Shown: piece by piece, positions 1-6,674 of the stretch
Layout of the letters: each line of letters opens with the position of its first letter
Position numbering within the stretch: position 1 is the first letter of the stretch
From: Bacteroidales bacterium
GTDB taxonomy: Bacteria; Bacteroidota; Bacteroidia; Bacteroidales; P3
Direction: 5' to 3'
DNA: 64,000 nucleotides
Assembly: GCA_017545365.1 (NCBI GenBank)
Contig: JAFWOP010000001.1
Span: 62,001-126,000 of the forward strand
Notes under the pieces: generated by a model
Databases searched by the model: none
What the model was told of the DNA's origin: nothing
Seen by the model: the letters and a program-made list of their open reading frames with translations, nothing else
Translations under genes and position numbers: made by a program

Positions 1-2
1 TC

Positions 3-527
3 GTTAATAAGATGACGAGTGCCGTGAAGGAATTTGTGGGCGATGCCGAGCAAAGCGACGACCTGACGATGTTGGCCGTCGACTATAAAAAGGTACAGCG
101 GAAGGTTATGTTGAAGCGCTCGCTCACGTTGCCGAACGATGTGCAGACCATTCCGCAGCTCGCAGAGTTTGTGGAAGGTGTCGGTGAGGAACTGGGCTTT
201 GATATGGAGGATACCATGGGCTTGAACCTCGCCTTGGAAGAGGCTGTGGTGAACGTCATGACCTACGCCTATCCGAAGGGAACCCTCGGCACTGTGCAGA
301 TTGATGCTGAAGCCAACGACCAGCGACTGAAGTTGGTCATCACCGACCAGGGCTCGCCTTTCGACCCCACGGCGAAAGAGGATGCCGACATCACGCTCTC
401 AGTGGAAGACCGCCCCATTGGCGGCTTGGGAATCTTCCTGGTGCGCCAGCTCATGGACTCCATCAACTATGAGCGTGTGAACGGCAGCAACGTGCTCACG
501 CTGCGAAAGAAACTCACGGGGAAGTAG
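3..527 (+). CDS. SpoIIE-type phosphatase / RsbW-like kinase fusion (C-terminal part)
   Basis: The protein runs off the left edge; its frame is open from base 3 with no stop. The first ~28 residues are the end of a SpoIIE/PP2C serine phosphatase domain, with the acidic SDDLTML motif typical of its metal site. From about residue 40 comes an HATPase_c_2 (RsbW/SpoIIAB-like) kinase domain: N-box NLALEEAVVNV, G1 box DQGSPFDP and G2 box GGLGIFLV are all present. The known role of such parts is partner switching, where the kinase phosphorylates a STAS antagonist and the phosphatase resets it. The STAS protein at 2666-2971, two genes downstream, is the obvious candidate partner (inference). The internal ATG at base 12 is not a plausible start because it lies inside the phosphatase domain. 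Confidence 0.85.
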   Translation, partial: VNKMTSAVKEFVGDAEQSDDLTMLAVDYKKVQRKVMLKRSLTLPNDVQTIPQLAEFVEGVGEELGFDMEDTMGLNLALEEAVVNVMTYAYPKGTLGTVQIDAEANDQRLKLVITDQGSPFDPTAKEDADITLSVEDRPIGGLGIFLVRQLMDSINYERVNGSNVLTLRKKLTGK

Positions 528-666
528 GGCCTGCGGCCGTTCAAAGGACCTGCGGTCCGTTCAAGGTTCAAAAGGCCTGCGGCCGTTCAAAAGGACCTGC
601 GGCCCGTTCAAGGTTCAATGCGCTTCGCGCGGTTCAAAAGGCCTTCGGCCGTTTAAAGTTCAAAGT
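528..666. repeat. Tandem palindromic-word array
   Basis: Directly after the stop codon lies a run of short palindromic words (CTGCGG, CCTGCGGTCC, CGCTTCGCG, CCTTCGG) separated by GTTCAAGGTTCAA-type linkers. At least six words are present. No gene or clear terminator with a T-tract is seen in this gap up to the permease start at 715. Function unknown; it may shape mRNA structure between the two genes. Confidence 0.7.
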
Positions 667-714
667 GTGAAATAAAAGCAAAAGTAATATAACTCTAATT
701 CTGAAATTGCAACA

Positions 715-2502
715 ATGATCGTTCTCGGACTAAGCCTGAAGGCATGGGTGACCATCATCGCGATACTGAGTATCTTCGTGGTGATGACTCGTTCGCACGT
801 TCCTGCCGAAGTGGCTTTCCTCGGTGCACTCACGGTACTACTCGTTACGGGCGTGGTGACTGAAGAGGAAGGCATGGCTGGCTTCGGGTCCGAGCCCGTC
901 GTGGTGCATGCAGCGTTCTTTGTTGTCATTGCAGGATTGATGCAATCGGGTGTGCTCTACTGGCTGACACGGCACGGGTTAGGCGATCCGAGCAGCTATC
1001 GGCGCGCCATCATCAAGCTGATGCTGCCCGTGGGCGTGCTCTCTGCCATGCTGAACGGCGTGAACGTCGTGGCGATGTTCATCGATGCCGTGAAGATTTG
1101 GGCACGACGACTCGAGATTGCACCCTCGCGACTGCTGCTGCCGTTGAGCTATGCAGCCACGTTGGGTGGCACCTGTACGTTGCTGGGCAACTCGTCGAAC
1201 CTCGTCATAGCAGGTCTCTATATGGAGAAGACTGGACACTCGCTGAGCCTCTTCCAGCCTCTGGTGCCCGGACTTGTCATCACCTTCGTGGGTGTGATAC
1301 TGGTGGTCATGCTCAGGCGTTTCATTCCCGAGCGCGAGTCGCCGGAGCAGTCGTTCGAAACCACCAGCGACTATACCGTGGAACTGCTCGTTCCTACCGA
1401 CAACCAAGCCGTAGGACTCACCGTGGGTGAGGCTGGGCTGCAACAGGTGAAGGGTGGATCGCTCATCGAGATTGTGCGCTTCGACAAGGAAATCATCATG
1501 CCCGTGCCCGACGATGAGTTCATTCTGGGCGGCGACCGACTGATCTATGCCGGACAGATTAACGAGATTCTCGATCTGAAACGTTCGCATGGCTTTGTGG
1601 CTGCCGACCATCATGTATACAACATCAGTGAAATAGACAGCGACCGAAAGTTGCGCACAGCCTATGTGACCTTCGGCAGCGACCTCATTGGAACATCGAT
1701 GACCGAGAACGGTTTTGAGCGAGCCAACGATATGGTGCTCGTTGCTGTGGCGCGACAGGGAAAGCGTGTCGACGGGCAGCCACGAGAGATACGCTTGCAG
1801 GCAGGTGACTCGTTGTTGTTGGAGTGTCCGCCGAAGAGCGACGACCAGCTGGAGCGCATCAACCACCGAAACCTGCGGTTCTTCGATTCGCACTTCGTGC
1901 CGCAGATAGGACCGCGCACCGTCACGGCAGCAATCATCCTCGTGCTGATGTTCTTCATCTCGTCGTTCCACGTGCTGCCCCTGATGGCAACCACCATGCT
2001 CGCTGCAGGAGCCATGCTGATGACGAGGTGCTGTCGTATGGACCGCGTTGTGAAATACATAGAATGGGAGCTGTTGCTCGTGCTCGGTGCCACGGTGGTG
2101 TTTTCGATAGCCATCACGAAGACTGGTATCGCAGAGGTCGTAGCGAACCACGTACTGAATATATGCGGCACGAATCCCTATGTCGTCATGGCGGTGATGT
2201 GCTTGCTGGCATCCCTCGTCAGCGAGTTCGTTAACGATGTGGGTAGTAGCGCCGTGTTCTTCCCTATTATCTGGAAGCAGGCTGAGGCCTTGGGCTGCAA
2301 TCCCATGCCGTTCGTCATCTCGCTCATGCTTTCCGTCACCATCAGTTTTGCATCGCCCATCGGCTGCAGCACACACATGCTCATCTATGGTCCTGGTAGC
2401 TTCCGCTTCTCCGACTTCGCACGCTTGGGCATCGTCATACACCTCGTGTTGCTGGTGGTGCTGATACTTGTGGTAAACCTGGTGTACCCGATTTATAGTT
2501 GA
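715..2502 (+). CDS. SLC13/DASS-family permease with two RCK_C (TrkA-C) domains
   Basis: 595 residues. Hydrophobic segments at about 1-210 and 400-595 frame a soluble middle region. That region reads as two TrkA-C/RCK_C domains (about residues 220-285 and 308-375), as in the DASS-like permeases annotated as SLC13 or CitT-type. The motifs GNSSNLVIAG and NDVGSSAVFFP match the paired substrate- and sodium-binding hairpin segments of the family. The likely role is inner-membrane, cation-coupled uptake of an anion (dicarboxylate, sulfate or similar); the substrate cannot be read from the sequence. The RCK_C domains suggest gating by a cytoplasmic ligand. It sits between the phosphatase/kinase and STAS genes, a layout suggesting one transcription unit. 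ATG start at 715. Confidence 0.85.
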   Translation: MIVLGLSLKAWVTIIAILSIFVVMTRSHVPAEVAFLGALTVLLVTGVVTEEEGMAGFGSEPVVVHAAFFVVIAGLMQSGVLYWLTRHGLGDPSSYRRAIIKLMLPVGVLSAMLNGVNVVAMFIDAVKIWARRLEIAPSRLLLPLSYAATLGGTCTLLGNSSNLVIAGLYMEKTGHSLSLFQPLVPGLVITFVGVILVVMLRRFIPERESPEQSFETTSDYTVELLVPTDNQAVGLTVGEAGLQQVKGGSLIEIVRFDKEIIMPVPDDEFILGGDRLIYAGQINEILDLKRSHGFVAADHHVYNISEIDSDRKLRTAYVTFGSDLIGTSMTENGFERANDMVLVAVARQGKRVDGQPREIRLQAGDSLLLECPPKSDDQLERINHRNLRFFDSHFVPQIGPRTVTAAIILVLMFFISSFHVLPLMATTMLAAGAMLMTRCCRMDRVVKYIEWELLLVLGATVVFSIAITKTGIAEVVANHVLNICGTNPYVVMAVMCLLASLVSEFVNDVGSSAVFFPIIWKQAEALGCNPMPFVISLMLSVTISFASPIGCSTHMLIYGPGSFRFSDFARLGIVIHLVLLVVLILVVNLVYPIYS

Positions 2503-2544
2503 TAGTTGAAAGTTGATAGTTGATAGTTTTGATTACTCTACAAA

Positions 2545-2649
2545 ACCGCGACGCAGTCGCATCTTAACATATCTAAACTGCGCATAGCGCATCTCAACGA
2601 TTCTAAACCGCGACGCAGTCGCATAAGATATAAAACCGCGCATAGCGCA
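2545..2649. repeat. Alternating palindromic words before the STAS gene
   Basis: Two palindromic words alternate: CGCGACGCAGTCGC (twice) and GCGCATAGCGCA (twice), joined by AT-rich linkers such as ATCTTAACATATCTAAA. A GATAGTTGATAGTT run precedes them at about 2500-2528. A similar word, CGCCTCAGGCGC, lies just upstream of ruvB at about 2990. They are related in style, not in sequence, to the array at 528-666. Confidence 0.7.
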
Positions 2650-2665
2650 ATAAAATAAAAAGAAA

Positions 2666-2971
2666 ATGAATACGACACTTAAAGAAGAGAACAACTACTA
2701 TGTGATGTACTTCGACGGACGGCTCGACACCGCTGCCGCCCCCGAGGCTGACAAGGCCACACAGCCGCTCCTCGAAAGCGAAGGTCATGACATCATCCTC
2801 GACTGCAGCAAACTGGAGTATATCTCCTCCAGTGGACTGCGCATCTTCCTGAATGTTCTCAAGAATGTCAAGGGCAAAGGCCATCAGGTCTTCATCCGTG
2901 GCATCAACGAAAGCATCCAGAAGGTGTTCAAGATGACAGGTTTCTACAATCTGTTCAAGGTGATGGAATGA
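2666..2971 (+). CDS. STAS-domain anti-sigma factor antagonist (SpoIIAA/RsbV-like)
   Basis: 101 residues, a single STAS domain. The conserved stretch LDCSKLEYISSSGLRIF holds the phospho-acceptor serine (about Ser55) that RsbW-type kinases modify. The usual Asp before this serine is Ser here, a variant also seen in other STAS proteins. The likely role is a cytoplasmic partner of the SpoIIE/HATPase fusion at the left edge (inference from proximity). ATG start at 2666. No sigma-B-like factor is visible in the window, so the final target of the switch is unknown. Confidence 0.85.
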   Translation: MNTTLKEENNYYVMYFDGRLDTAAAPEADKATQPLLESEGHDIILDCSKLEYISSSGLRIFLNVLKNVKGKGHQVFIRGINESIQKVFKMTGFYNLFKVME

Positions 2972-3002
2972 GTAAATAACTCTTAACCGCGCCTCAGGCG
3001 CA

Positions 3003-4058
3003 TTGAACCCAACATACCCATTGAACTCAGATTTTGACATTCACGAGGAGCGACTCTCGCAGGGTGAAAAAGACTTCGAGAACGCGCTACGCCCGTTGAA
3101 GTTCCACGACTTCAGCGGTCAGCAGAGCGTCGTAGAGAACCTCGAGGTGTTTGTTGAGGCTGCAAAATATCGTGGCGAACCTCTCGACCACACGCTGCTT
3201 CACGGCCCTCCAGGACTTGGTAAGACCACCCTGTCGAACATCATCGCCAACGAACTCGGCGTAGGCTTTAAGATTACCTCCGGTCCTGTGCTCGACAAGC
3301 CTGGCGACTTGGCTGGTATTCTCACCTCGCTCGAGCCGCGCGACGTGCTGTTCATCGATGAGATACACCGTCTTTCGCCCGTCGTCGAGGAGTATCTCTA
3401 CTCGGCTATGGAAGACTATCGCATCGATATCATGATCGATAAGGGTCCTTCGGCACGCTCCATACAAATCGACCTGAACCCCTTCACACTCGTCGGTGCA
3501 ACCACGCGTTCTGGCTTGCTCACGGCTCCGCTGCGCGCACGCTTCGGCATCAACCTGCATCTGGAGTACTACGACCCGCTGACGCTGCAGAAGATTATCC
3601 GCCGCTCGGCAGGCATCCTTGGTGTGCCCATCGACGACGATGCAGCTAACGAGATTGCACGCCGCTCACGTGGTACGCCCCGTATTGCCAATGCCCTGCT
3701 GCGTCGCGTGCGCGACTTCGCACAAGTGAAAGGTTCCGGGCGCATCGACCAGCGCATCGCTGGCATCGCCCTGAAGGCTCTGAACATCGACCAGTACGGC
3801 CTTGATGAAATCGATAACAAGATTCTCTTGACCATTATCGATAAGTTCCGTGGCGGCCCCGTCGGTCTCAGCACCATCGCCACCGCCATCGGCGAGGATA
3901 CTGGTACCGTCGAGGAGGTCTATGAGCCGTTCCTCATCATGGAAGGCTTCATCAAGCGCACGCCCCGCGGCCGTATGGCCACTCGCCTTGCCTACGACCA
4001 CCTCGGCCGCAATCCTTATAATGGCAACATCATGGAACCTAATCTGTTTACAGATTAA
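3003..4058 (+). CDS. ruvB: Holliday junction branch migration helicase RuvB
   Basis: 351 residues, the normal RuvB length. It shows Walker [10 protein letters not shown] (about residues 66-74), Walker B LFIDEIHR, sensor [10 protein letters not shown], arginine finger RARFGI and the C-terminal winged-helix RuvB_C ending near [13 protein letters not shown]. RuvB forms the hexameric AAA+ motor that drives RuvA-bound Holliday junctions. No ATG is available at the 5' end; the candidate starts are TTG at 3003 or TTG at 3021, just before the conserved [10 protein letters not shown]. It begins 31 bp after the STAS gene and is probably read through from it. A strong hairpin terminator follows at 4110. 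Confidence 0.97.
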   Translation: MNPTYPLNSDFDIHEERLSQGEKDFENALRPLKFHDFSGQQSVVENLEVFVEAAKYRGEPLDHTLLHGPPGLGKTTLSNIIANELGVGFKITSGPVLDKPGDLAGILTSLEPRDVLFIDEIHRLSPVVEEYLYSAMEDYRIDIMIDKGPSARSIQIDLNPFTLVGATTRSGLLTAPLRARFGINLHLEYYDPLTLQKIIRRSAGILGVPIDDDAANEIARRSRGTPRIANALLRRVRDFAQVKGSGRIDQRIAGIALKALNIDQYGLDEIDNKILLTIIDKFRGGPVGLSTIATAIGEDTGTVEEVYEPFLIMEGFIKRTPRGRMATRLAYDHLGRNPYNGNIMEPNLFTD

Positions 4059-4109
4059 ACAACCGCCGGAACGCCTAAAAAGGTAACGACATCCCAGATA
4101 ACACATAAT

Positions 4110-4177
4110 GCGTGCCTTTAGTTACGCGACACAAACTGATGTGTCTTTCCTATAGCGTAACTAAAGGCACGCTTTTT
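4110..4177 (+). terminator. Long-stem terminator after ruvB
   Basis: An 18-bp perfect stem (GCGTGCCTTTAGTTACGC at 4110-4127 with its complement at 4155-4172) is followed by TTTTT. A second small hairpin (GACACA/TGTGTC) sits inside the loop. It may serve both converging genes. Confidence 0.85.
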
Positions 4178-4186
4178 ACATGCGTA

Positions 4187-4450
4187 GAGCATTACTCCTG
4201 ACCTCTCAAAGCATTGCTCCTGTAGTCTAAAAGCATTGCTTTGGCGTTCTAAAAGCAATGCAGTTGGAGGCTCAAAGCAATGCAGTTGGAAGCTCAAAGC
4301 ATAGCTCTGGCGCTCTCAAAGCAATGCTTTTGGAGACACAGATCATTGCTTTGGCTTTTGCGCAGCATAGCTGCGTAAGTTGTGCAGCACTGCTGCGTAA
4401 AATGTGCCGCATTGCTGCGTAAAATGTGCCGCTATGCTGCGTAACAAAAG
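4187..4450. repeat. 22-bp phased tandem array, 12 units
   Basis: Twelve units of exactly 22 bp with no gaps. Positions 2-10 of most units hold an odd palindrome of the form AGCA-T/A-TGCT; the remaining 12 bases are degenerate. The last four units extend it to CAGCAnnGCTGCG forms. The array ends 8 bp before the stop of the lipoprotein gene. 22 is not a multiple of 3, and no convincing reading frame crosses the array. See findings. Confidence 0.85.
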
Positions 4451-4458
4451 ACACACTC

Positions 4459-4932
4459 TTATTGAATTCCGTCGATGACGAAGTCTTCATCTTTTTGAAT
4501 GACACGAATCTTATGAGAGCCTTTGATTCCCATGTCATAGAAGGAATAATGATACCAGTTGTCGCCCAGAGGTTCTACACTGATAACCTCATGCTGGTCG
4601 CTGGGACCATCTTGGTAACCGCTGCGGAAATCCCACGAGGCTAAGCCGCCACCTTCGTATTCGTAGTCGTCGGCAAGCTTTTTCAATACTTCTGCTGAAC
4701 AATGCTTTTTCAAAAACTCTTCGTTTTCAAACTTCTTGCTGTTGTAGAAGTCCGTAATGAAAGCAATGGTAGCGTCGACCTGTGCCGTGCTATCTGCTAT
4801 AGCATCATTGCTGGAGTCTGCAAGGGTGGTGCTGTCCTGCGGCTCCTGTCCTGCCTTCTGAGCGGCATTATTGCCACAAGAGGCAACCATCGTAAGAGCC
4901 ATCAAAGCCAATAAATAAGTTAATTTTCTCAT
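4459..4932 (-). CDS. Small hypothetical SPII lipoprotein
   Basis: 157 residues from the ATG at 4932; an upstream TTG at 4944 adds four residues but is less likely. The signal peptide MRKLTYLLALMALTMVASC ends in a lipobox (VASC), so the protein is a predicted lipoprotein. A low-complexity acidic/Ser/Thr linker follows (about 20-50), then a compact domain of about 105 residues. The second half (FITDFYNSKKFENEEFL, and later YHYSFYDMGIKGSHKIRV) resembles small DUF3828/NTF2-like periplasmic domains, but I do not recognise the family firmly. The 220 bp upstream shows no clear promoter and no other gene. Confidence 0.75.
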   Translation of the reverse strand: MRKLTYLLALMALTMVASCGNNAAQKAGQEPQDSTTLADSSNDAIADSTAQVDATIAFITDFYNSKKFENEEFLKKHCSAEVLKKLADDYEYEGGGLASWDFRSGYQDGPSDQHEVISVEPLGDNWYHYSFYDMGIKGSHKIRVIQKDEDFVIDGIQ

Positions 4933-5155
4933 GATTCTTTTCAATTTAATGATACATTATTTATTCATCTTTTACGTTTCATATTTTATGAAATGCAAAA
5001 GAAACATTTTCCTTTGAATTCATCAAATAATCTGACCATTATTTTTGAAAATAAACCAGATAGAGATAGAATTCCATATTCCCAATGATTCATAAGAACG
5101 GAATTATGGGCGATTTTTGGACAGACGTACAGAAGAAAAAGGAACTGTAGTATTA

Positions 5156-6109
5156 TTAGTTCCTGTAGTTATTCAGGAAGGAGATGTTGTCGAGGTCGCA
5201 CTCGTCGTGAGCACGAGCCCAAACAACTTTGGTGGTGTCGGAGAGGGTCAAAGAGACATGGTAGACGCCAAGGAAGACGAAGTTGGAGTCTACGAGATTT
5301 TTCATGAAGCAGAGGCGCACTTGATTCTCTTTGATCGCAGTTAAGAATCCTTGCTTATGCATCGCGGCAAGTTGAGCCATCGAGGCGGAATCGGTAGGCC
5401 AGTCCTCGGGATGATAGTACTCAGTGATGGTTGGCATCAAGCTATCGGGATTGCCGTCGTTGTGATAATAGGGGTTATGGTATTCTGGTGACCAAACAAC
5501 GATATGCTCTTCGTCTGGCACGAACTGATAGTGGCGGCTCTCTGTGGCATCAATGCCGAATAGCGGCAGGAAGTCGTCATAAGAGGCGAAGACCTGACCT
5601 TTCTTTAAGATACGATCATTGTCAGCAGAAGTGTTAGTCGTCGGGCGGAGCAAGAAAAACAGCAAAGTAGCGACTATGGCGAGGAGAAGCCCCACTCCGG
5701 CCTTCTTCCATAATAGCCCTACCTTTGGCCCCTCTCCCTCCCGGAGGGGAGTTTTCGAGGGTGCCTCCTCGGTCGTGGTGTCTTCTTGCTGACGGGGAGT
5801 GACCCCCGTCCCTACATTTGAATTATCGGATTCGGGAACTTTATCTGTCTCAAGGCTAGCACTGAAGGCATCAAAGTCGTCATAGCCTATGAAGCGAGCC
5901 AGTTGGTCGAGGGTGTATCGGCGAGGGGTGACGCCTTCTGAGAGATAGCCCCAGATGCGCTTCAGAGTCGTGGTGCTTATCTTGGCATGCGTTTGGTCAT
6001 AGACACTATCCGACAGACAGTCGAAGTCCTTGTTCGTCTGCATTTTCCTACCTGCTTTGCATTCTACGGCTAAACGCAATTGTTCAATTGCCTGTTCAAG
6101 TCCCTCCAT
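5156..6109 (-). CDS. Membrane-anchored protein with N-terminal DNA-binding-like domain
   Basis: 317 residues from the ATG at 6109; the TTG at 6121 is too near the promoter. Residues 1-85 (...HAKISTTTLKRIWGYLSEG..., then YTLDQLARFIGYDDFDAF) look like a small helix-turn-helix domain found in Bacteroidales proteins. A linker of about 60 residues follows, then one transmembrane segment (about 135-155, GVGLLLAIVATLLFFLLR) and an extracytoplasmic C-terminal domain of about 155 residues. This layout suggests a one-component regulator that senses outside the cytoplasm (inference). The linker is partly encoded by palindromic intergenic-type repeats (see findings). A repeat-borne promoter lies at 6140-6170. 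Confidence 0.7.
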   Translation of the reverse strand: MEGLEQAIEQLRLAVECKAGRKMQTNKDFDCLSDSVYDQTHAKISTTTLKRIWGYLSEGVTPRRYTLDQLARFIGYDDFDAFSASLETDKVPESDNSNVGTGVTPRQQEDTTTEEAPSKTPLREGEGPKVGLLWKKAGVGLLLAIVATLLFFLLRPTTNTSADNDRILKKGQVFASYDDFLPLFGIDATESRHYQFVPDEEHIVVWSPEYHNPYYHNDGNPDSLMPTITEYYHPEDWPTDSASMAQLAAMHKQGFLTAIKENQVRLCFMKNLVDSNFVFLGVYHVSLTLSDTTKVVWARAHDECDLDNISFLNNYRN

Positions 6110-6139
6110 AAATGATAGCAAATTTGAGTATCAGTATGC

Positions 6140-6170
6140 AAAGGTACGAATAAGCGAGCGAAATGCAAAG
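6140..6170 (-). promoter_or_regulatory. Repeat-borne Bacteroidetes promoter (copy 1)
   Basis: Read on the minus strand: TTTG (6170-6167), a 19-bp spacer and TACCTTTG (6147-6140), matching the Bacteroidetes primary-sigma consensus. Transcription would start near 6133, giving a leader of about 25 nt for the gene starting at 6109. A degenerate second copy lies at about 6229-6257; it has lost one base of the -7 box. Confidence 0.75.
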
Positions 6171-6289
6171 CAAAAATCGAAATATTTTTGCTTTCATTTC
6201 CGAGAGAAAGTATCTTCGGTGCTAGCCAAAGTACGAATAAGCGAGCGAAATGCAAAGCAAAAATCAAATTATTTTGCTTATATCATATA

Positions 6290-6420
6290 AAAGAAGCGGA
6301 TGCTGGCGGACTATAAAAGTCTCTACCTGCATCCGCAACGCTATTTCATAACCGATTGTTTTTTTCTATACACGAGGCATCAGCGTCTTTGTGCGCTGTG
6401 CCAGTTGTTTTTCTTTTCCG
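6290..6420 (-). ncRNA. Candidate small RNA with hairpin end
   Basis: On the minus strand a promoter-like pair (TTTG at 6458-6455, TATCTTTG at 6432-6425, 22-bp spacer) points into a stretch with no substantial ORF. The stretch ends about 120 nt later in a hairpin, GCGGATGC (6336-6329) pairing with GCATCCGC (6303-6296), followed by TTCTTTTAT. The promoter-to-terminator layout suggests a small RNA of about 120-130 nt. Expression is not shown; it could also be a fossil gene. Confidence 0.35.
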
Positions 6421-6593
6421 TTTGCAAAGATATAGAAAAGAATGAAAGAGTGTTCAAAAAAGCTTGTCCATTTGCTTGTCCATTTTGTCCATTTTGATTT
6501 GATGGGTGGAAAGGTCCGATGAAATCGGTGTTTTTTGAATCTTTTCTCACACCAGCGACGTGGCACGCCGCGTCACTACATCGGCTCACAAAC

Positions 6594-6630
6594 GAAAAAA
6601 ACAGCATCCAACCTGATGTGGTGGATGCTG
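6594..6630 (-). terminator. Terminator of the S46 peptidase gene
   Basis: On the minus strand CAGCATCCA (6630-6622) pairs with TGGATGCTG (6610-6602), followed by seven T. It lies 45 bp after the peptidase stop at 6675. A copy of the GACGTGGCACGCCGCGTC palindrome family sits just beyond it at about 6553-6573. Confidence 0.85.
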
Positions 6631-6674
6631 GCTATTATGGCTACGAAAGCCGATGATGTGGGTTTCGTAGGTGC

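Noticed and set aside
979..2442. 487-residue minus-strand open frame
   Set aside because: Antisense to the SLC13 permease; low-complexity His/Gln-rich translation without domains.
4187..4450. 22-bp arrays as CRISPR arrays
   Set aside because: Units abut without spacers, all 22 bp of each unit are partly related to the next unit, and no cas gene is in the window.
6366..6607. Short minus-strand frames of 66 and 75 codons
   Set aside because: They overlap each other, cross a terminator and palindromic repeats, and show no protein-like features.
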